From assembly GCF_965657105.1 (NCBI RefSeq), contig NZ_CBFHNB010000053.1:1-16296 (forward strand): a DNA stretch of 16,296 nt, written 5' to 3'. The DNA is from Puniceispirillum sp965657105 (GTDB lineage Bacteria > Pseudomonadota > Alphaproteobacteria > Puniceispirillales > Puniceispirillaceae). Made by a program: the position numbers and the translations under genes. Shown here piece by piece: positions 15,463 to 16,296 of this stretch (positions within the stretch are counted from its first letter, which is position 1; each line of letters begins with the position of its first letter). Below the pieces are notes generated by a model that was not told the DNA's origin, searched no databases, and was given only the letters and a program-made list of their open reading frames with translations.

Positions 15463-16224
15463 TCATAATGCGCTCATCCCATCATAAATCAGTTTGATCG
15501 ATACGATACCGACCATGCTGTACATGAAAGGGTAGAATTTATTAGCGTCCATCCGTTTGACTATGAAAGCACCAGTTAGGGTGGCAATGACCGCCACCGG
15601 CAACATCGGCAGCAGTGCTGAAACATTATACAAACCAAACTGTCCCAAGGCGTAATAGGGAATAATTTTGCTGGCATTCATAAAGGCAAAAAAGACCACG
15701 CTGGTGCCCGTATAAAGACTAGGCGACAAACGCATGGGCATAACATGGATCTGGAATGTTGGGCCGCCAGCATGGGCAACAAAGCTGGTAAACCCTGATA
15801 ACAAACCCCAAAAACCTGCTGAAAGCGGGTTGCCGGTTCTGGCTTTATCTGCCGTTTTATATCTGGCTTTTATAACTGTCATGACAACAAAACCCAGAGC
15901 CACAAGCCCAACCAGAAGCCTTACGGCGGCGTCTGATACAATTGATGCTGTCAGCCAGCCGATAAAAATGCCAATAAGCCCTGCAGGCACCATCTGCCAT
16001 AAAATGTGTTTGTCCCATTGACCGCGCCATGTCCAAAGGCTGACCGCATCCATCAGCAGATAGATTGGCAAAAGCAAGGCCGCAGCTTGAAGAGGGGGGA
16101 TGAATAACGCCATTATAGGCACCCCTAAAAGCCCAAATGCGCCGCCAAACCCGCCTTTGGACAGACCCACAAACGCAACCGCAATCAGGCTGGCAGTCAG
16201 AATGAGGGGATCAGATAACGTCAT
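15463..16224 (-). CDS. TauE/SafE (TSUP) family membrane transporter
   Basis: This 253-residue inner-membrane protein has about eight hydrophobic segments. The family's two half-repeats are recognisable: the first begins FVGLSKGGFGGAFGLLGVPI, with the glycine-rich signature, and the second contains FWGLLSGFTSFVAHAGGPTFQIHVMP. Members export or import small sulfur- or carbon-containing anions such as sulfite, sulfoacetate or related compounds; the substrate here cannot be told. The ATG at 16222-16224 (minus) has a GAGTGA sequence upstream as a modest ribosome binding site, and the length is normal for the family. It converges on yaaA and has 72 bases of upstream sequence in the window, with no clear promoter seen. 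No taurine or sulfonate genes are visible nearby. Confidence 0.93.
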   Translation of the reverse strand: MTLSDPLILTASLIAVAFVGLSKGGFGGAFGLLGVPIMALFIPPLQAAALLLPIYLLMDAVSLWTWRGQWDKHILWQMVPAGLIGIFIGWLTASIVSDAAVRLLVGLVALGFVVMTVIKARYKTADKARTGNPLSAGFWGLLSGFTSFVAHAGGPTFQIHVMPMRLSPSLYTGTSVVFFAFMNASKIIPYYALGQFGLYNVSALLPMLPVAVIATLTGAFIVKRMDANKFYPFMYSMVGIVSIKLIYDGMSAL

Positions 16225-16296
16225 TTTTCACTCAGGCATTGGTTCAATTTACTATTGGCTGGCATTCGGGCAAAACAGCTGCGTGTCATGCCGACG

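Overview
The window looks like chromosomal DNA from a marine-type alphaproteobacterium. The support is the alphaproteobacterial form of GatB, moderate GC (mid-40s % judged by eye), small intergenic spaces, and a gene set typical of oligotrophic marine heterotrophs: a peptide-family ABC importer, an amidase, a dimethylformamidase-like protein, an M20 carbamoylase and a TSUP exporter. The SAR116/Puniceispirillales group is a reasonable guess, but it is inference only. I see no insertion sequence, integrase, phage gene or CRISPR array.

Layout. Positions 1-1371 (+) hold the 3' part of gatB, with an in-frame TAG near the left edge. A tRNA-Ser(GCT) follows at 1653-1744. A Crp/Fnr-family regulator with a cysteine-rich C-terminus (2014-2772) and an aldo/keto reductase (2945-3949) come next, both +. 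Positions 4187-10790 (+) are a transport operon: a family 5 solute-binding protein interrupted by an in-frame TGA, a strong hairpin with a T-rich tail, two Dpp-type permeases, a fused two-domain ATPase with a Lys/Ala-rich tail, and an amidase-signature hydrolase. Facing it on the minus strand, and ending only 19 bp away, are an M20 hydantoinase/carbamoylase-type hydrolase (14331-13054) and a dimethylformamidase large-subunit-like protein (12933-10810). yaaA (14537-15298, +) diverges from the hydrolase. A TauE/SafE (TSUP) membrane protein (16224-15463, -) closes the window.

How the genes may work together. The importer with its amidase, and the opposing carbamoylase/dimethylformamidase-like pair, all point to uptake and hydrolysis of amide- or ureido-type organic nitrogen compounds. 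This is inferred from families and proximity; no substrate can be read from the sequence. The most striking direct observations are the two in-frame stop codons, in gatB and in the binding-protein gene. Each is one base from a plausible sense codon, and each sits in an otherwise intact, well-conserved reading frame.

Non-coding stretches. The only stretch over 300 bp without a protein gene is 1372-2010, which contains the tRNA, a candidate promoter and inverted repeats upstream of the regulator. All other gaps are shorter than 250 bp.
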